Position numbers and translations under genes: made by a program. The notes under the pieces are model-generated. The model was not told the origin of the DNA. It worked only from the letters and a program-made list of their open reading frames with translations, and made no database searches. A stretch of 64,000 bases of DNA from Bacteroidota bacterium (GTDB lineage: Bacteria > Chloroflexota > Anaerolineae > Aggregatilineales > Phototrophicaceae). The stretch lies in assembly GCA_027492915.1 (NCBI GenBank), contig JAPUDW010000137.1, positions 24,097 through 88,096 of the forward strand, read 5' to 3'. How positions within the stretch are numbered: the first letter of the stretch is position 1; every line of letters starts with the position of its first letter. Shown here piece after piece: positions 37,801 through 45,866 of this stretch.

Positions 37801-37944
37801 CAAAACGGCTTCAAACGTATCGACCGTATCAGTCGCTTCGATACACGTTTCTTTACCCAATGCTTTCGATAGCAAGGATTTATATTTTGTAGACGGGTCA
37901 AGCAGCAAAACCCGTGGTACTTTTTCTTGTATTTGGCTTACCAT
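31858..37944 (-). CDS. Giant multi-PAS/GAF sensor histidine kinase
   Basis: About 2,028 aa, among the larger sensor kinases. Order: a degenerate receiver-like N-terminus (VLLLDPS... without a clear phospho-Asp), PAS, GAF, PAS, GAF, GAF, PAS, PAS, GAF, PAS, GAF, PAS, then HisKA (His in ASHEFRTPL, near 1815) and HATPase (NLLSNALKYS, DQGIGIP, GTGLGLVITK). Six PAS boxes are recognisable by ERK-type PAC ends, five GAF domains by LHEIDT-like starts. No membrane helix, so it senses cytoplasmic signals such as redox, light or small molecules. The ATG at 37944 lies 14 bp after a 42-codon frame; a TTG at 37977 is possible. It probably phosphorylates the receiver of the next gene. Confidence 0.93.
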   Translation of the reverse strand: MVSQIQEKVPRVLLLDPSTKYKSLLSKALGKETCIEATDTVDTFEAVLSTKPWDAVLVMYAISAEPIRIMEANDGETPLIVLCDTQAEADEAYTLTSPRINDVVMKQQLKRVRFILRREADRRIERELARQKSVYASLQHSQGRFRSIIEGFNDSILFVDNFQIIRYANIGFTTTFDYRPSAVLGKPFQSFLEPNEAALVQKKLSDLLHTVDTIQRFETHMQRANGTLEAVEVTAHSMTDPTGQPTLILHVQVITERKTIQEHISRLNPTLSVLSDVNQSIVRIRDLPTLFETACEIAVEKGAFKVAWIGLVDWQARRINPVGYAGMPADLVPRLTIDLDNPQLANAPSVVALKTGNRVIVNDINIDLPKPEWRETARQMGYESSAALPLIVNGDVRGIFHLFATEKAVFNEVELWLVEEMAKDIAFAMTFAEEESHRQQAETALLESEGRYRQILDDLMEGCQILSPEWRYLYVNEVNAQQTRVPRDELMGTKITEKFPDIKNLGFFPYMEYVMKERVPQRVESEFPYSDGTSNWFEFSIQPVPEGILILMLNITERKRSLDSLKHYARLMEILHEIDTRLIDGGSVQALTENALAKIRELIPYTRANLSIFDEETHASTVVASNSHNETILKHGMHIPLTPHDASQFDKNRSLTADDFRPLADGRPYTSQIIDEGQLPRPGVLQADDDCPTENTSLFANKLAFFNTSYAEMASEVGEQLAIAIQQLHLSDVHEQRATELSEKVIELEQAEAGLKRYAQRMEVLHKIDNAIINATSTELVIETTIKHLRQIIDCQYISITLMNPQGEGFIYAVDDSNPSTTSKGQRITLSPDHLAYYQENPVSTIEDLRQHNPIQAGFQQLIDQGLVTTLNISLVAQGDWMGIMTLAADQIGFFSVEHKSIVLQIAGQLAIAMHQLQLRDALYDSEERYRELIENQTDLICRYLPDYTLTFANRAYSELVQMPQEALIGKNFRDIFPPVDLDAAQNYMQQISPSNPTGSSEHRSRLPDGSIRWIQWKDRAIFNEAGKIVEYQAVGRDITENKQMQAEHDLYTDRIEELSSFLQSALDAFPANTVVLDTDAKIIAMNNPWRQFAAENNGDDKTHYAGANYIEVCEKTVGYNAKDARETARGIRAVIEDHLDEFYLEYPDHSLTKERWFGVRVTPFLEPAPRRVVVAHTNITERKVNERELSSLYNATSYLFKADSLLNLGQQIVAAVVHEFQHTDCGLMLYDKKQKKIVRLARTGEFDIQPENPLTIEGPGLVPLALRTGKTVYVANVEDDKNYIPSEARTRSEIVIPLKTANGVIGVLDLQSAETNAFSERDQRILIAYVERAAPAIENRQLYEEINQHAAILEWRVAQRTAEVIYSKNRVEAILNNSIDGILLSYANTGIQQSNTMFNKLFACNDEDYFGQALSSLVRPEDRERLTDAIENVLITKEGENIETLARRKDGTLFDAELGLGYIRTEENREQGIVCVIRDITKRKQAEQALQSKAEAEMVFQRYLKELHEITVDLTQIDDLDDFYYRTVELGLERLGFDRMALILYRPEDGSAQGTYCTDIHGEITEESNALVKAKDFEVLSQPLISENHFWFKEDATIYFQGQQIGVGWQASVALWDGSQSIGWLVTDNLVHHQAASKPMLDALVLYAITIASLLVRKQSEDAQRESEARYRLLAENISDVIVRTNKDGEIEYVSPSSQAVLGYQPHELVGRMGSMLMDHRVRIPGRSQSLSNAGSDGTTSFAFPFEHKDGHQIWLEAVGKTVVSKDTGEFQEFVASVRDISERKRAEEAVLQAFEKERELGDLKSRFVSMASHEFRTPLANILAMTETLSNYRKKMQDEQVSDRLGNIRGQVDRLKGIMDDMLQLARIQAKRVEFQPLDLNLDAFCREVIDEYQLRSDVRHRIEYRCPVETPSAKLDKKLMRQVLDNLLSNALKYSGDTKPVEVRLVYEEDALILSVSDQGIGIPEPDLKHLFEPFHRAANVGTISGTGLGLVITKESVELHGGTIKVNSSVGQGTTMIVRIPLLT

Positions 37945-37957
37945 ATCCACACTCGGT

Positions 37958-38086
37958 TCATACTGCTTCAGCGGCAAACTGTCTAATTGCCATAGTTACT
38001 TCTTGCGGGGCGCTTAAATGTGGGAGATGTTCTTCAGCGTCACTGGCAACTGCGACGTTGAATTTATGTTTAGTATCAGCATTCAT
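37958..38086 (-). CDS. Possible 42-aa protein upstream of the giant kinase
   Basis: Short frame beginning MNADTKHKFNVAV and ending TGA 14 bp before the kinase ATG. Composition is protein-like, with a GGA near ribosome-binding distance. It may be a small operon member or leader peptide; evidence is only position and composition. Confidence 0.35.
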   Translation of the reverse strand: MNADTKHKFNVAVASDAEEHLPHLSAPQEVTMAIRQFAAEAV

Positions 38087-38156
38087 GGCATCCGCATCTT
38101 CCTACCAAATTTCGGAAAATATCAGCGGTTGTGAGATTAATATTAGCTTCAATGTG

Positions 38157-38175
38157 TGTAAAATTTAATTTTACA
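38157..38175. promoter_or_regulatory. AT-rich perfect palindrome upstream of kinase operon
   Basis: TGTAAAATT-T-AATTTTACA, 9-bp arms, in an AT-rich 250-bp stretch upstream of the kinase operon. Candidate operator. The rest of the 38.1-38.4 kb stretch holds no gene. Confidence 0.45.
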
Positions 38176-38373
38176 GACAACCATTCCGAATAACACAATA
38201 TATGTATTGTTAAGTGATGTTACAATTATATCAGTATTATAAGCCTATTAACTAATAACTTCCCTGACGATAGCGTTGAGGTTAAAGACTATTTTTTTCC
38301 TATGTGCATCGCTAATTAACAGGGTTTTACTAATGTATAACGAAAGTGGCTAGAATTAACGAAAGAAATAAAA

Positions 38374-38395
38374 ATGACGGGTGCTGCCCCGTCAT
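38374..38395 (-). terminator. Intrinsic terminator of the G1P dehydrogenase gene
   Basis: Read on the minus strand, ATGACGGG and CCCGTCAT pair over a 6-nt loop and are followed by TTTTATTT. It is 33 bp after the stop codon. Confidence 0.88.
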
Positions 38396-38427
38396 CTTAA
38401 TTGTTTATTCAGGTGATTCTGGATATT

Positions 38428-39678
38428 TTATACAATCGGAACATCGAGGATACGGCTGAGTTTAATTACACTAAAGCGGTCGCGCAGGTAATGACCGTAT
38501 TCTAACCCCGGCGCTTCTTCACCCTCGACCAAACCCAACTCATTCGCGGTGGCAGGGCCGCCTACCTGATGTAATAAGCCAGCTATGACCGAAGGTTCCG
38601 GCACACTGGCGGCAATTGCCTCAATTTCCGACCAGTGGTCAGCGATACGATGCTTGAGGGCATCGAAGCTTGCATCGTCGAGGTTAAGAAAGGCGTGGTG
38701 GTCTTTTGCCACATCATCCGCCATCTCGCTGTAGCCTTGACGAATCAAGGCGAGTTCGTCCTCACGCTTTGGCACAACAGCGCCTTCCAGCCTGTTCAGC
38801 GCCTCGGCGCGGTTTAATTCGCGGACTTTCGCGTACTGTGCGGCGATCAACGTCAGCGCATAACCGACCTGCGCCCCATGCAGCATGGATGCGCCGTGAT
38901 GCTTGAGGCGCTGCATCTCCCAATAATGCGAGGCGTGGTGTTCCGCGCCAGACGCCGGACGCGACGCGCCAAAATCCAGCATACACAGGCCGGACTCGAT
39001 CAGTGCTTCGAGCAGCACCCGCACCCCTTCCGGCGTATGCTTGCCGATGGCGTCGGCGTTCGCCACAACACTGTCGATGGCGGCTTTAGTGCGGCGGGCG
39101 ATGTCGGCGTCATACGGTTCATTCCACACGAGGCTGCCCATCTTCCAATCGGCAAGCGAGGTGTATTTGCCGATCATATCGCCGAAGCCTGCCGCGATCA
39201 GACGCTGCGGGGCATTCGCCAGCACGTCGATGTCGGCGAACACGGCAATCGGTGCCTGGCAGGTCAAGGTGGTTTTAACGCCGGCGAGAATGATCGGCGC
39301 GCCAATCGACGTAAAGCCATCCACCGAAGGCGCGGTCGGCATTCCGATGAACGGTCGCCCGCTGCGGTGGCTGACGAAACGGGTAATGTCGGTGATCGAG
39401 CCGGAGCCGACGGCGATAAACGTCAGGTCGCCGGTGGAGGCTTCGACAAAGGTTTTGACGATATGATGTTCGTCGGCGTGGATTTCATTGCCGGTTAAAA
39501 CCACACTTTTGACATCGTATCCTTTGGCCTTGAGCGCGGCTTCGGCATGGTCGCCGAGCGCTTTATAGGTGTTGGTATCCGCCACGATGCAGAAGCGGGT
39601 CAGACCTTTGGAAGCGACGTATTCCAGCAGCTTGCTGGTGGCGTCGCTGCCCACGTAAATCGTTTCGATTGCTGCCAT
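38428..39678 (-). CDS. sn-Glycerol-1-phosphate dehydrogenase (AraM/EgsA-like)
   Basis: 416-aa NAD(P)-dependent, metal-requiring enzyme that reduces dihydroxyacetone phosphate to glycerol-1-phosphate. The iron-alcohol-dehydrogenase-like fold is shown by VGSGSITDITRF (nucleotide loop, about 91), PTAPSVDGFTS, AGFGDMIGKYTSLADW with the metal Asp, and metal histidines in HHASHYWE and MLHGAQVGYA. This group includes archaeal EgsA and bacterial AraM. In bacteria the product's fate (unusual lipid or cell-wall glycerol phosphate) is mostly unknown. The ATG start is normal. Divergent from the GH1-like gene; intrinsic terminator downstream. Confidence 0.9.
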   Translation of the reverse strand: MAAIETIYVGSDATSKLLEYVASKGLTRFCIVADTNTYKALGDHAEAALKAKGYDVKSVVLTGNEIHADEHHIVKTFVEASTGDLTFIAVGSGSITDITRFVSHRSGRPFIGMPTAPSVDGFTSIGAPIILAGVKTTLTCQAPIAVFADIDVLANAPQRLIAAGFGDMIGKYTSLADWKMGSLVWNEPYDADIARRTKAAIDSVVANADAIGKHTPEGVRVLLEALIESGLCMLDFGASRPASGAEHHASHYWEMQRLKHHGASMLHGAQVGYALTLIAAQYAKVRELNRAEALNRLEGAVVPKREDELALIRQGYSEMADDVAKDHHAFLNLDDASFDALKHRIADHWSEIEAIAASVPEPSVIAGLLHQVGGPATANELGLVEGEEAPGLEYGHYLRDRFSVIKLSRILDVPIV

Positions 39679-39821
39679 ACTGTCTCATCCTTTACATCAA
39701 ATTTATTCCTGTCATCGCTCCATGATAACTCGGTTTACAAGCCGCTGCCGCTGCGATTGAAGCGCTATTTGCGTTACAATCGGCCTGCTTGCGAACGGAT
39801 ACTTACATTGAAGGATCATTC

Positions 39822-40862
39822 ATGACGACCAAACCGATGGAATTATGGGCATTTCTCGAAAATTCAGACTTCCTCCGCCGCAAGAACGGCGAGCTTTACC
39901 GTCAGGATGAGGTGGCACTCATCCGGCACGACGAGTTTCTTGAAACTGATTATCAACTGATGGTGGATATTGGCTGTGTCGGTATCCGCGATGCCGCCCG
40001 CTGGTACGTAACGCACACCGCGCCGGATACTTTCGACTGGACATGGATGGATCGGGTGGTGGCGGCAGCCGAGAAATATAAGCTGACACTGTATATCGAT
40101 CTGTGGCACTACGGCTACCCCGAATGGCTTGACCTGATGAGTGCCGACGCACCCGCGCACTTCGCTGCCTTCGCCGAAGCGATTGCCCTGCGCTATCCGT
40201 CGATTACGCACTGGTGCATCTGCAACGAGCCAACGTTGATGGTGGAACGAGGTGGGCAGAAGGGGGAGTGGGCACCGTTCCTCGAACATGCCGACCCCGC
40301 CGAATTTCGCCGCCAGATCTGCCGCTGCATCATCGCCGCCTCGCAAGCCGTGCGTAAACTGCGACCGGAAGCGTTGCTCATCTTGCCCGACCCTTGGCAC
40401 GCGACTGATGTGTTCGACGAAGATCATCAGGCAGCGGTGATCGACACCGTGCTGGGGCGGCGGGATGCTGACCTCGGCGGCAGCAGCGATTTGATCGACA
40501 TCATCGGCCTAAACCACTACCGCGACTCGACCTTGCCACCGCTGCATAAGCTGTTCCTGAATGCCAAAAGCCGCTGGTCGGATAAGCCGCTGTGGTTCAC
40601 CGAGACATCAGGGCCGCCCGTTGGCTGGCAGCAAACCGAGTGGTTCTGGTGGATGTTGGCGGAAACCCGCCTCGCTAACAGTGAAGGCGCGGACATCGGC
40701 GCGTTTACATGGGCACCCGCCATTTCAATGTACGACTGGGTGGATGAAACGCTGCACCTCGCCAACGGTATCTGGATACTCGAAGCCGACGGTAAGCGCG
40801 TGCCGAACGGCAAAATGTTAGAGGCAATTGATTTAGCGCGAAGCTACGGGTACATCAAATAA
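39822..40862 (+). CDS. Glycoside hydrolase, clan GH-A, GH1-like
   Basis: 346-aa (beta/alpha)8 hydrolase without signal peptide, so probably intracellular. Acid/base Glu in CICNEPTL (NEP motif, about residue 138) and nucleophile in WFTETSG (about 257) place it in clan GH-A near beta-glucosidases, though at 346 aa it is shorter than the ~450 aa of usual GH1 enzymes. ATG at 39822 has AAGGATC upstream; the longer frame from 39789 lacks support. A TTACAAT -10-like word lies at about 39774. Likely releases glucose or a related sugar from short oligosaccharides. Confidence 0.78.
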   Translation: MTTKPMELWAFLENSDFLRRKNGELYRQDEVALIRHDEFLETDYQLMVDIGCVGIRDAARWYVTHTAPDTFDWTWMDRVVAAAEKYKLTLYIDLWHYGYPEWLDLMSADAPAHFAAFAEAIALRYPSITHWCICNEPTLMVERGGQKGEWAPFLEHADPAEFRRQICRCIIAASQAVRKLRPEALLILPDPWHATDVFDEDHQAAVIDTVLGRRDADLGGSSDLIDIIGLNHYRDSTLPPLHKLFLNAKSRWSDKPLWFTETSGPPVGWQQTEWFWWMLAETRLANSEGADIGAFTWAPAISMYDWVDETLHLANGIWILEADGKRVPNGKMLEAIDLARSYGYIK

Positions 40863-40911
40863 AATTTATGGCCTGTTTGGGGTTTGCCGGCAGCAAACCC
40901 CAACGCGATAA

Positions 40912-41745
40912 TCAGACCTTCTTCGTTACCGGATACTGAATTTCCATCATGCCGTCCGGGTCGGCAAAGCGTTTGGGCGAGCGCAGGTAAAACTCGCGGC
41001 TGGCATCACTCACCGCGTAACCGTGCGCCTCGATCCACCCGTTGAGTTCGGCGTGTGCTTGCCCGACCGCGCCGAAGTCGTCGTAGCTGCCAATGTAGAC
41101 CGCATACGCGACCGTCACTTCCGGCAGCGGGTGAACAGCGGCTTTGCCCTGCTGCACCGGCTTGGCTGACTTCGGCACCACATACGCCATCTCCACATCA
41201 ATCCCCTCGGCCTCGGTCGGGTAGTACAGCGCGAAAGATATGCCATCGCTCTTTAGCCCCTGTGCCGCCATCAACATGCTGGCCTCGCCGTTTAGCGCGA
41301 TACAGCGTTCGCGCATCTGCTTGGGCGAGGGCACCACTTCCCGCGCACCGGCGATCATCAGCGGCGCGACCGTTTTCATCAACACATCCACTTTAGACAT
41401 CTTCCCCTCCTGTTCAATTTGGTGCAGGCGAACTTCAATTTGCAGTAACTTTTCCTGTGCTTCGGTCGCTTCGGCTTCCACCTGCGCTCGCCGCAGCGTC
41501 AGCATCCCGCGCAGCGCCTCGGCACTCAGGTCGTCGTCCAGCATGTCGCCGATAGCCTCCAGCGAGAACCCCAACCCCTTCAGTGCCAGAATGCGGTTCA
41601 AGCGGGGCATCTGCTCAGGGGTGTAGTAACGGTAGTCGGTAAATGGGTCAACAAACGCAGGCTTGAGCAAACCCAATGCGTCATAATGGCGCAGGGCTTT
41701 CAGCGAGACACGGGTTAAACGGGAAAAATCACCTATTCGGAACAT
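40912..41745 (-). CDS. MerR-family regulator with GyrI-like effector domain
   Basis: 277-aa regulator. N-terminal MerR helix-turn-helix and wing (FRIGDFSRLTRVSLKALRHYDALGLL, residues 1-70), a coiled-coil linker (RRAQVEAEATEAQEKLLQIEVRLHQIEQE, ~100-130) and a C-terminal GyrI/SOUL-like ligand domain (VAYAVYIGSYDDFG). Domain layout equals BmrR/TipA-like drug-responsive activators. AAGGAC before the ATG. The VOC gene downstream on the same strand is not part of the same unit since MerR ends first; its targets are unknown. Confidence 0.9.
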   Translation of the reverse strand: MFRIGDFSRLTRVSLKALRHYDALGLLKPAFVDPFTDYRYYTPEQMPRLNRILALKGLGFSLEAIGDMLDDDLSAEALRGMLTLRRAQVEAEATEAQEKLLQIEVRLHQIEQEGKMSKVDVLMKTVAPLMIAGAREVVPSPKQMRERCIALNGEASMLMAAQGLKSDGISFALYYPTEAEGIDVEMAYVVPKSAKPVQQGKAAVHPLPEVTVAYAVYIGSYDDFGAVGQAHAELNGWIEAHGYAVSDASREFYLRSPKRFADPDGMMEIQYPVTKKV

Positions 41746-41862
41746 GCACGTGTCCTTTGCAATCAGCGCTTAAAGCTATGATGAGGTCTGCCATAGGGGG
41801 AGAGTCAAGGGGTGAGAATATTGGTTTGAGATACAGGTATGCACCTACCCAAGTATGAGAGC

Positions 41863-42282
41863 CTACTTGATCTGCCTCTCGCCCATATCCTCAGTAAAGC
41901 GGAGCAGGTAACCATCAGGATCTTGCACTAAAAATTGCCTGTTTCCAACCTCGACATCGCCTTTGCGATACCACTTCTCCTCCGTCTCCATAAAAAGCGG
42001 TATATTATTTTCTTTTAGATTTGCCAGAAGCGGTTCGATATTTTTGACTGCAATCTGCAAATTCATGCCTCGACCGAGTGGATGCTCGAATTCACCTGTT
42101 TTCCACGTTCGACCTTTACCGATTTCGTCGATCATCAGTTGGGCTTCTCCATGAAATAAGAGGGCAAACCCTTCTTCTTCTCTTTTATAAGCAACTGAAA
42201 AATTCAGGATTCGCGTATAAAAATCGAGGCTCTTAGCGAAGTCGCTAACACTCAACTCCGGTACTAAAGCATTGGAAATCAT
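41863..42282 (-). CDS. VOC-superfamily protein (bleomycin-resistance-like)
   Basis: 139-aa protein with the vicinal-oxygen-chelate fold: paired beta-alpha-beta-beta-beta modules, starting VPELSVSDFAKSLDFYTRILNF and ending VQDPDGYLLRFTED. The layout matches bleomycin-binding/glyoxalase-like proteins; the late Glu typical of metal-binding members is present near FTED but the metal site is incomplete, as in antibiotic-binding forms. It lies 12 bp after the hypothetical gene on the same strand, probably as an operon. Confidence 0.83.
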   Translation of the reverse strand: MISNALVPELSVSDFAKSLDFYTRILNFSVAYKREEEGFALLFHGEAQLMIDEIGKGRTWKTGEFEHPLGRGMNLQIAVKNIEPLLANLKENNIPLFMETEEKWYRKGDVEVGNRQFLVQDPDGYLLRFTEDMGERQIK

Positions 42283-42294
42283 AACAATAACCTT

Positions 42295-42846
42295 TTAGGT
42301 ACTGCCATTCCCTTGTACATAGGGTTCATATTCTCGTTTGCTAAATCCAGTATGGGCTTCAAACCAATCGTCGTTGTGACGATGCTTTTGCAAACCGAGA
42401 GCTGCAAATTCATCTTCTGGCGGAATCGCTTTTACGCCAAGCTCACGCAGAACGCTGTTAATTGGTCTCTCTGAGACGTTCGTATATTCGTAAGCTTCGC
42501 CAATCATCACTCCGTTCATTGCAGGCTTGAGTATCATTGCACCATGCCGCCATAAAGCAGCGGATTGTGATCCGTTCCCTCCAAAGAAATAAGCATTTAT
42601 ATATGCAATAGGGACACGGCGAGACAACAGACTGATCCAATCCAGCATACTTTGACTTAGCGATAAGTCTTTGTGTTCCTCAGGAATAGAACTTGCCTCA
42701 AGTTCCAATGAATTCTCTAAATATTCATCGTCAAGAATAAGTTCAAAACCCTGATTCAATGGGGCAACCGTGATGTAGGGGCTAAGCTGACGAAATTCTG
42801 TGAACACACCTTTTTCTGCTACGAAAGCGTTAATATCGTATCCCAT
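42295..42846 (-). CDS. Hypothetical protein
   Basis: 183-aa soluble protein beginning MGYDINAFVAEKGVFTEF. No domain recognised; it has an aromatic-rich middle (IAYINAYFFGGNGSQSAALWRHG) that looks like a folded core. It resembles in style the short proteins used in immunity or contact-dependent loci, but nothing confirms that. Probably co-transcribed with the downstream VOC gene (12 bp gap). Confidence 0.65.
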   Translation of the reverse strand: MGYDINAFVAEKGVFTEFRQLSPYITVAPLNQGFELILDDEYLENSLELEASSIPEEHKDLSLSQSMLDWISLLSRRVPIAYINAYFFGGNGSQSAALWRHGAMILKPAMNGVMIGEAYEYTNVSERPINSVLRELGVKAIPPEDEFAALGLQKHRHNDDWFEAHTGFSKREYEPYVQGNGST

Positions 42847-42917
42847 TCCTCACTCCTACTAACCCAACATCCTAATCTCAGTTTCAGAGAATCGATACTC
42901 ATTTTACCGAAACAAAA

Positions 42918-42942
42918 ACAGAGGACTCACTGAGTCCTCTGT
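42918..42942 (-). terminator. Intrinsic terminator of ftsH
   Basis: ACAGAGGACTCA and TGAGTCCTCTGT form a perfect 12-bp stem. Read on the minus strand it is followed by TTTTTGTTT, and it lies 26 bp after the ftsH stop. Confidence 0.93.
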
Positions 42943-42968
42943 TCGATCTACCAATCATCTGCGGTTCA

Positions 42969-44900
42969 TTACGCAGGCGGGGCAACCGGCGTGGGGCTGT
43001 CCGTCGGGCTGCTAGCAACCGGTGCGCTGCCACGCATAACCTCTTCAAAGGCCAACCGGTCGAGCGTTTCCTGCTCCATCAGCACCTTAATCAAACGTTC
43101 GAGTTTGTCGCGGTTTTCGGTCAGCAGCGTCTTGGCACGCAGATAAGCCGTTTGCAAGATGCGGCGGACTTCATTGTCGATTTCCTCGGCGGCCTGTTCG
43201 CTGTAATCGCGCTGTTCGCCGATTTCACGCCCGAGGAACACAGCACCGTTATTGCTGCCGAAGGTGCGCGGGCCGAGCGTTTCGCTCATGCCGTAGCGCG
43301 TGACCATCGAACGGGCATAACCGGTGACTTGTTCCAAATCCATGCTTGCGCCGGTAGTCAGTTGGTTGAAGATAATTTCTTCAGCCGCGCGTCCACCGAG
43401 GGTCATGGTGATGGTGTCCTCGAAGAATTCCTTCGAGCGCATCATCAGGTCTTCTTCGGGCATCGAAAGCACATAACCACCGGCACGACCACGCGGCACA
43501 ATCGTGATCTTGTTGACGGGGTTGGTGTGTTCGAGCAGGTAACCGAGAATGGCGTGACCCGCTTCGTGGTAAGCAATCTGGAGGCGCTCGTTCGGCGAAA
43601 TCACGCGCGACTTGCGTTCCGGCCCCATCGTGACACGATCCATGCTCTCGCTCATCTCGCTCATGCTGATCGCCTTCTTGTTGCGGCGAGCAGTGAGAAT
43701 CGCTGCTTCGTTCACCAAGTTTTCGAGGTCAGCACCGGAGAAACCAACGGTCATCTTGGCGATTTGTTCCAAGTCAACATCGGGAGCCAGCGGCTTGCCC
43801 TTGGAATGTACCTTCAAGATGTCGGTACGTCCCTTGATGTCGGGGTTATCCATAATCACCTTACGGTCGAAACGACCGGGACGCAGCAGCGCCGGATCAA
43901 GGATGTCGGGGCGGTTGGTCGCGGCGCAAATAATGACATTAGTGCCGGTTTCGAAACCGTCCATCTCCACCAAGATCTGGTTGAGCGTCTGCTCACGTTC
44001 GTCATGACCACCACCGAGGCCAGCACCACGGTGACGACCAACTGCGTCGATTTCGTCAACGAAGATGATCGACGGGGCTTCGGACTTGGCACGTTCGAAT
44101 AGGTCACGGACGCGGCTTGCGCCCACACCAACGAACATTTCCACAAATTCCGAACCGGAAATGCTGAAGAACGGCACACCGGCTTCACCAGCCACAGCAC
44201 GCGCCATCAGGGTCTTACCGGTACCGGGCGGGCCAACCATCAGCACACCCTTGGGAATACGAGCGCCGAGGCGAATGAACTTTTCCGGCTCCTTCAGGAA
44301 CTCGACGATTTCTTTCAGTTCTTCCTTAGCCTCTTCCGCGCCTGCCACATCCGAGAACGTCACCTGTGGGCGTTCCATATCGCGCGTCACACGGGCGCGG
44401 CTGCGGCCAAAGCTCATGGCTTGGTCTTGTCCGGTACGTACCGAACGCATCATGCGCCACAGCAGCCAAATAATCAGCAGTGTGGGTACCACCGCGATCA
44501 GCAGTTGGAACAGCACGTTGGATGTGTTATCTCCCGGCTGCTCGGTGTAGCTCAGGTCAGCAAATTGGCCTTCCGTCACGCCGAAAGTACGCAGCGCCGA
44601 GAACAAATCAGTCTCGCGTTCCTTATAATAAGAAACCCGTTCGCCGCTGCGGAGTTCGATGCGCACATCGTTACCCCCCAAGACGACGACCGATTTGACC
44701 TGATTCTCTTTAATGAACTCGGCAAAGCGATCCAGTGTGATGTTATTTCCGGCGGTACCGCTGCCGGGCGCGGCAAATACGAATATGAATAAGAGGATGA
44801 CAACCCCAGCAATGATCAGCCAAAAGCGCTGGGCGTTACGACCACCAAAAGGGGAATTGGTGTTATTTTCATTTTGCGGTTCGTTTGGTCGGTTATTCAC
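42969..44900 (-). CDS. ftsH: ATP-dependent zinc metalloprotease FtsH
   Basis: 643-aa membrane-bound AAA+ protease that degrades misfolded membrane proteins and short-lived regulators. Two membrane helices (about 26-44 and 128-150) flank a periplasmic domain; then AAA module with Walker A GPPGTGKT (223-230), Walker B IIFVDEID (278-285), SRH with [19 protein letters not shown], and the zinc site HEAGH (445-449). Normal length. GTG start without a clear Shine-Dalgarno site; no in-frame ATG fits better. Single gene with terminator. Confidence 0.97.
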   Translation of the reverse strand: MNNRPNEPQNENNTNSPFGGRNAQRFWLIIAGVVILLFIFVFAAPGSGTAGNNITLDRFAEFIKENQVKSVVVLGGNDVRIELRSGERVSYYKERETDLFSALRTFGVTEGQFADLSYTEQPGDNTSNVLFQLLIAVVPTLLIIWLLWRMMRSVRTGQDQAMSFGRSRARVTRDMERPQVTFSDVAGAEEAKEELKEIVEFLKEPEKFIRLGARIPKGVLMVGPPGTGKTLMARAVAGEAGVPFFSISGSEFVEMFVGVGASRVRDLFERAKSEAPSIIFVDEIDAVGRHRGAGLGGGHDEREQTLNQILVEMDGFETGTNVIICAATNRPDILDPALLRPGRFDRKVIMDNPDIKGRTDILKVHSKGKPLAPDVDLEQIAKMTVGFSGADLENLVNEAAILTARRNKKAISMSEMSESMDRVTMGPERKSRVISPNERLQIAYHEAGHAILGYLLEHTNPVNKITIVPRGRAGGYVLSMPEEDLMMRSKEFFEDTITMTLGGRAAEEIIFNQLTTGASMDLEQVTGYARSMVTRYGMSETLGPRTFGSNNGAVFLGREIGEQRDYSEQAAEEIDNEVRRILQTAYLRAKTLLTENRDKLERLIKVLMEQETLDRLAFEEVMRGSAPVASSPTDSPTPVAPPA

Positions 44901-45302
44901 GAGGACGGCGCGAAAAACGCTGCGCGGAAACAGCCGGACGCGCCTCTCTCCTTTCTACGCCTAACAAATACGATAGTGATTGGACGAAGGGTTCTGGTTG
45001 CGATCCCAAATTTCAGAGGACAATTGTAGATTTGTAAACATTACCTTTCTTATACTGATGATAATCGGCAAAGTCTCACTGGTCAATATCACCCGTATAA
45101 ATCTCACGTTAGAAAAGTGGTGTTCTAAGGTATAGTTGCCAATATAAAGTATAGCGAACTTATACATGCTAGGGGTTTATAATATAATTCGATTTATTGG
45201 CTAAATGATTGTTTTACAATTTTCTGACGCCGTTCTATTGGGCAAATGATGGTAGAATACTTTTATATGGAAAATGGCAGCGTATACCGAGGCGGGTGAA
45301 AA
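44901..45302. other. Divergent intergenic region ftsH-FHA
   Basis: About 400 bp of AT-rich DNA between divergent genes. Several -10-like words (for example TATAAT near 45179-45184 and TAGAAT near 45253) point to promoters on both strands, but none has a convincing -35. No gene seen. Confidence 0.5.
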
Positions 45303-45839
45303 GTGAATAATCGGGCGGAAATGAACGACGACGAACCCAAAGAGCCAAACGGCAAACCAAATTCCGGCAAAAGTATCCCGACGCCAGATATTGATGCAGA
45401 TATGCTCCGCCGGAATGCAACCCGCGGTTTGGATAATACAGACTATGAAGAATCCGAACCCCGCTGGGGTACGGCACGTTTTAACGAACGCACCAGTTTG
45501 ATGCTGTTTGTGCGCGGCGCTCCTGAACCGTTCATTTTTGATGCCGGTGCGGTGGTCGAAATCATTATCGGTCGGCAAGATCCCGACACCAAACTATCAC
45601 CCGATGTTGACCTTGAAAATTTCGGCGGTACCGAGAAGGGCGTTTCCCGCCGACACGCCACCATCATCCGCAAAGACGGCTCACTTAATATTGTCGATGC
45701 AGGCAGCCATAATGGAACATTTCTCAACGGGCAGCGGTTGATCGCCCACCAGCCGCGTGTACTGCGCGACGGTGATGATATTCGTTTGGGATTTTTGGTG
45801 CTGCGCGTAAAATTTGTTAAAGTTTCCGTAACGCCTTAA
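45303..45839 (+). CDS. FHA-domain protein
   Basis: 178-aa phosphothreonine-binding protein. The first ~65 residues are polar and acidic, likely disordered; residues ~80-175 form the FHA domain: IIIGRQDP (conserved Gly-Arg), GVSRRHATI (Ser-x-x-His), DAGSHNGTFLNG (Asn-Gly) and a last strand. Ser/Thr kinases signalling through FHA proteins are common in this kind of bacterium. Start GTG at 45303 after AGGCGGG; ATG at 45321 is possible. First of three genes with an ECF sigma factor (27-bp gap), suggesting phospho-controlled transcription. Confidence 0.9.
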   Translation: MNNRAEMNDDEPKEPNGKPNSGKSIPTPDIDADMLRRNATRGLDNTDYEESEPRWGTARFNERTSLMLFVRGAPEPFIFDAGAVVEIIIGRQDPDTKLSPDVDLENFGGTEKGVSRRHATIIRKDGSLNIVDAGSHNGTFLNGQRLIAHQPRVLRDGDDIRLGFLVLRVKFVKVSVTP

Positions 45840-45866
45840 AAAACACCCATCGTAAGTCCAACAATA

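Noticed and set aside
43152..44102. 316-codon frame antisense to ftsH
   Set aside because: Opposite-strand shadow of a highly conserved gene with high GC codons; no ribosome binding site or domain.
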